Shown here piece after piece: positions 62,391-64,000 of a stretch of 64,000 nt of DNA. Positions within the stretch are counted from its first letter, which is position 1. The number at the start of each line of letters is the position of its first letter. Both the position numbers and the translations under genes were made by a program. The notes beneath the pieces were generated by a model. It searched no databases and had not been told where the DNA came from. It was given only the letters and a program-made list of their open reading frames with translations. Origin of the DNA: JAEUTH01 sp044230205 (lineage in GTDB: Bacteria > Bacteroidota > Bacteroidia > AKYH767-A > OLB10). The stretch lies in NCBI GenBank assembly GCA_044230205.1, contig JBGARN010000001.1, forward strand, positions 100,522-164,521. Direction: 5' to 3'.

Positions 62391-63380
62391 TCAATATCCG
62401 GTTTTTAGCCAAAATAAATTGAACAAAATATTGCAAATCAATATCCAGAAGGCAGTTTCGGCAAACCAGGTTTTCTTTATTGCCAAAAAGTAGTAGGCAA
62501 TAAGAAATGAAAATGGAATGGCCAGTATAATAAAGCGATAAAGCTGGTTTACCGGAGATGTTAAGATTTCTAAAGCAGCAGTAATTATAAAAATAAACAT
62601 CATTTGCTGATAGTTGCGGGTTCGTATTACATTTTTCGAAAAGTTTTTTTGTAATGCGAATACTGATAGTAATAACAATAGCGAAATATAACCTATGGTA
62701 ACACCAAACCCCTGTGGGAGAAGTTGTGCAACATCAATCTGTTGCCTGATATTGGATGTAAAAAAACGAGCTGTAAAATACTGGAACTGATCTGTAAGAA
62801 AATAATAAGTAAACATTAAGAAGAAGGGCAATAGCATTCCTAAAAAACCTACCACCCAATCGCGCCACGAAAAAGGCTTGAGAATGATAATACCTGAAAA
62901 AAACAATAATGAAATAAATATAGAAGGGAAATAAAATAAGGAAGAAATGCTGATCAGCATTCCGGTATCAAAATCAAGCGAAAGCGGCTGCTGGTTTTTA
63001 TATAACCTGAATATTTTTTCAAGAATAAAAATTGAAATAGAATTGGTTATGAGAACCGGCTGAAAAGCCAGAAACTGAGGTATTAAACTCATTAATAGAA
63101 CATAAAACAGCGATGGCAGCCAGCTGTTTTTATAAATAACCTCATTTTTATTAAAAACGTAATTAAGATGAAAGGCCTGAGAAATAACCAATAACAGGCC
63201 GAGAACAAAGTACCCGATTTTATTTTCGGCAGGCAAAATGTGCAGCAGCAGATCATAAAGAGGCATGGCCCCGGTAGTTGCTACTGTAAAGCCATTATAC
63301 GATAAACTCCAGATTGCTATGGTAATAAGCGGAACTATAATAAAGGCTATGCCAGGATTTCGCTTAAGGAGTTTGATCAT
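62391..63380 (-). CDS. Multi-pass membrane protein, DUF6427-like
   Basis: 329 residues with about nine hydrophobic segments, a basic start (MIKLLKRNPGIAFIIVPLIT) and a hydrophobic end. The opening and the motif FKPFSWRDW-like (seen here as ILKPFSWRDWVVGFLGMLLP) resemble a Bacteroidota family of unknown function that I recall as DUF6427. No catalytic motif. It is divergent from a small membrane protein gene 76 bases away, a pairing also seen in relatives, as I recall. Confidence 0.65.
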   Translation of the reverse strand: MIKLLKRNPGIAFIIVPLITIAIWSLSYNGFTVATTGAMPLYDLLLHILPAENKIGYFVLGLLLVISQAFHLNYVFNKNEVIYKNSWLPSLFYVLLMSLIPQFLAFQPVLITNSISIFILEKIFRLYKNQQPLSLDFDTGMLISISSLFYFPSIFISLLFFSGIIILKPFSWRDWVVGFLGMLLPFFLMFTYYFLTDQFQYFTARFFTSNIRQQIDVAQLLPQGFGVTIGYISLLLLLSVFALQKNFSKNVIRTRNYQQMMFIFIITAALEILTSPVNQLYRFIILAIPFSFLIAYYFLAIKKTWFAETAFWILICNILFNLFWLKTGY

Positions 63381-63407
63381 TCAGTTTGGGGGAAAATTCG
63401 TTCGAAA

Positions 63408-63437
63408 TTTGTTGTAAAAAACTAATTATTATTTTCG
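63408..63437 (+). promoter_or_regulatory. Promoter of the small membrane protein gene
   Basis: TTTG (63408-63411), 18-base spacer and TATTTTCG (63430-63437, one mismatch to TAnnTTTG). The ATG is 20 bases downstream. Confidence 0.65.
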
Positions 63438-63456
63438 CAGCAAAATTATCAAAACT

Positions 63457-63660
63457 ATGTGGTCAACAATATTTAATGGAATAGGCGATGCCTGTCAGTA
63501 CTTTTTTCAAATATTACCTTTAATAGGAATGCCGGTTGCAATTTTATTTTGGTGTACAATAGCCATAGGTTGCCTTTATTGGCTGGCTTACGGCATGAAA
63601 TTAGAAAATGGTGGAGACAATTACCTGGGCGTGCATGGCAAATCTGATGATAATGAGTAA
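63457..63660 (+). CDS. Small membrane protein, DUF6341-like
   Basis: 67 residues. One clear hydrophobic stretch (about 21-45, IGMPVAILFWCTIAIGCLYW) after a short amphipathic start, then a polar Asp/Gly-rich tail. It resembles in size and layout a Bacteroidota family of unknown function placed next to DUF6427-like genes; the family name is uncertain. A terminator follows. Confidence 0.6.
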   Translation: MWSTIFNGIGDACQYFFQILPLIGMPVAILFWCTIAIGCLYWLAYGMKLENGGDNYLGVHGKSDDNE

Positions 63661-63688
63661 TTGAAAACTCAGCAATATAAATACAATG

Positions 63689-63722
63689 GCACCGGTAACT
63701 TTTTTCCCGGTGCTTTGTTTTT
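63689..63722 (+). terminator. Rho-independent terminator after the small membrane protein gene
   Basis: GCACCGG (63689-63695) and CCGGTGC (63707-63713) form a perfect 7-bp stem around an 11-base loop, followed by TTTGTTTTTT. Confidence 0.85.
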
Positions 63723-63790
63723 TAAAGCCTCAACAATTATTTAATTCCTTAACACCACATTAATCAATCTCTTCTGCTAATTCTTTGTAC

Positions 63791-64000
63791 ATGACATCTA
63801 TCAAAAATAAGTTCTTAGTTACCGGCCATATTGAAGGTATATCATACTTGTTATTGTTATTTATTGCAATGCCTTTAAAATACATTTTCGAAATGCCCAA
63901 AGCTGTAACTTTAGCAGGCACTTTACACGGAGTTTTATTTGTTGCTTACGTATTGTTATTGGCAGTTATGCATCTCCAGCTAAAACTAACACTTCTTAAA
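63791..64000 (+). CDS. DUF3817-family membrane protein (3' partial)
   Basis: 70 codons from the ATG at 63791 run off the window edge in frame. GHIEGISYLLLLFIAMPLKY and LAGTLHGVLFVAYVLLL are the conserved parts of DUF3817 membrane proteins, known in actinobacteria and Bacteroidota with no assigned function. Two hydrophobic segments are visible and one more is expected. Confidence 0.82.
   Translation, partial: MTSIKNKFLVTGHIEGISYLLLLFIAMPLKYIFEMPKAVTLAGTLHGVLFVAYVLLLAVMHLQLKLTLLK

Overview
The window is a chromosomal segment of an AT-rich member of the Bacteroidota. The evidence is several very large secreted proteins with type IX secretion (T9SS) sorting tails, an outer-membrane biogenesis operon (uppS, bamA, two ompH-like genes), LytTR two-component systems, and TAnnTTTG -7 promoter boxes, in two clear cases with a TTTG -33 box 18 bases upstream. 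The genus cannot be told from the sequence alone. Only one RNA gene, a tRNA-Ser(GGA), was found, and no transposase, integrase, phage gene or CRISPR array.

Layout. 1-4185: the 3' end of a giant Ig/PKD-repeat protein with a type B T9SS tail. 4312-12554: a plus-strand run of nucleotide-sugar genes (UDP-xylose synthase, WbpD/WlbB acetyltransferase, WbpB/WlbA oxidoreductase, WbpA/TviB dehydrogenase, GalE, RfbB, WbpP-like epimerase) closed by a CpsB/YwqE-type phosphatase. 12650-23398: five minus-strand secreted or surface proteins (two type A T9SS proteins, two tail-fibre-like proteins, an M4 metalloprotease). 23532-27240: a hybrid sensor kinase with a LytTR regulator, followed by tRNA-Ser. 27591-38882: a plus-strand set comprising a TIR/DUF4062/TIR-like protein, an nSTAND1-type NTPase whose 3' end is broken by frameshifts, a 1663-residue repeat protein with a T9SS tail, and a TSP3-containing putative outer-membrane protein. 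38892-44875: housekeeping genes (ansA, tatD, a GT9 glycosyltransferase, a thioesterase, htpG). 45077-47237: a second LytTR regulator facing a GAF/LytS-type kinase. 47306-52897: murI, ompH x2, bamA, uppS. 53398-56540: acpP-fabF, then an aminotransferase/sulfotransferase pair. 56987-64000: O-antigen ligase-like protein, S41 protease, yidD, rnpA, ybaB, purQ and small membrane proteins.

The two points that most deserve attention are these. First, the TIR + STAND pair (27591-32020) has the domain make-up of bacterial immune or conflict systems; its predicted sensor end is decayed, and it sits directly upstream of a giant surface protein and a putative outer-membrane protein. Second, there is a family of small repeats. 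A heptamer array (units CTTCAAA / CCTCAAA) lies in frame inside two unrelated genes, the REC domain of the hybrid kinase and tatD, where it encodes similar peptides. It occurs again, split by a palindrome, in the tatD/glycosyltransferase intergenic region beside a separate 20-bp inverted repeat.

Functional calls rest on motifs and family resemblance read by eye; no database search was run.
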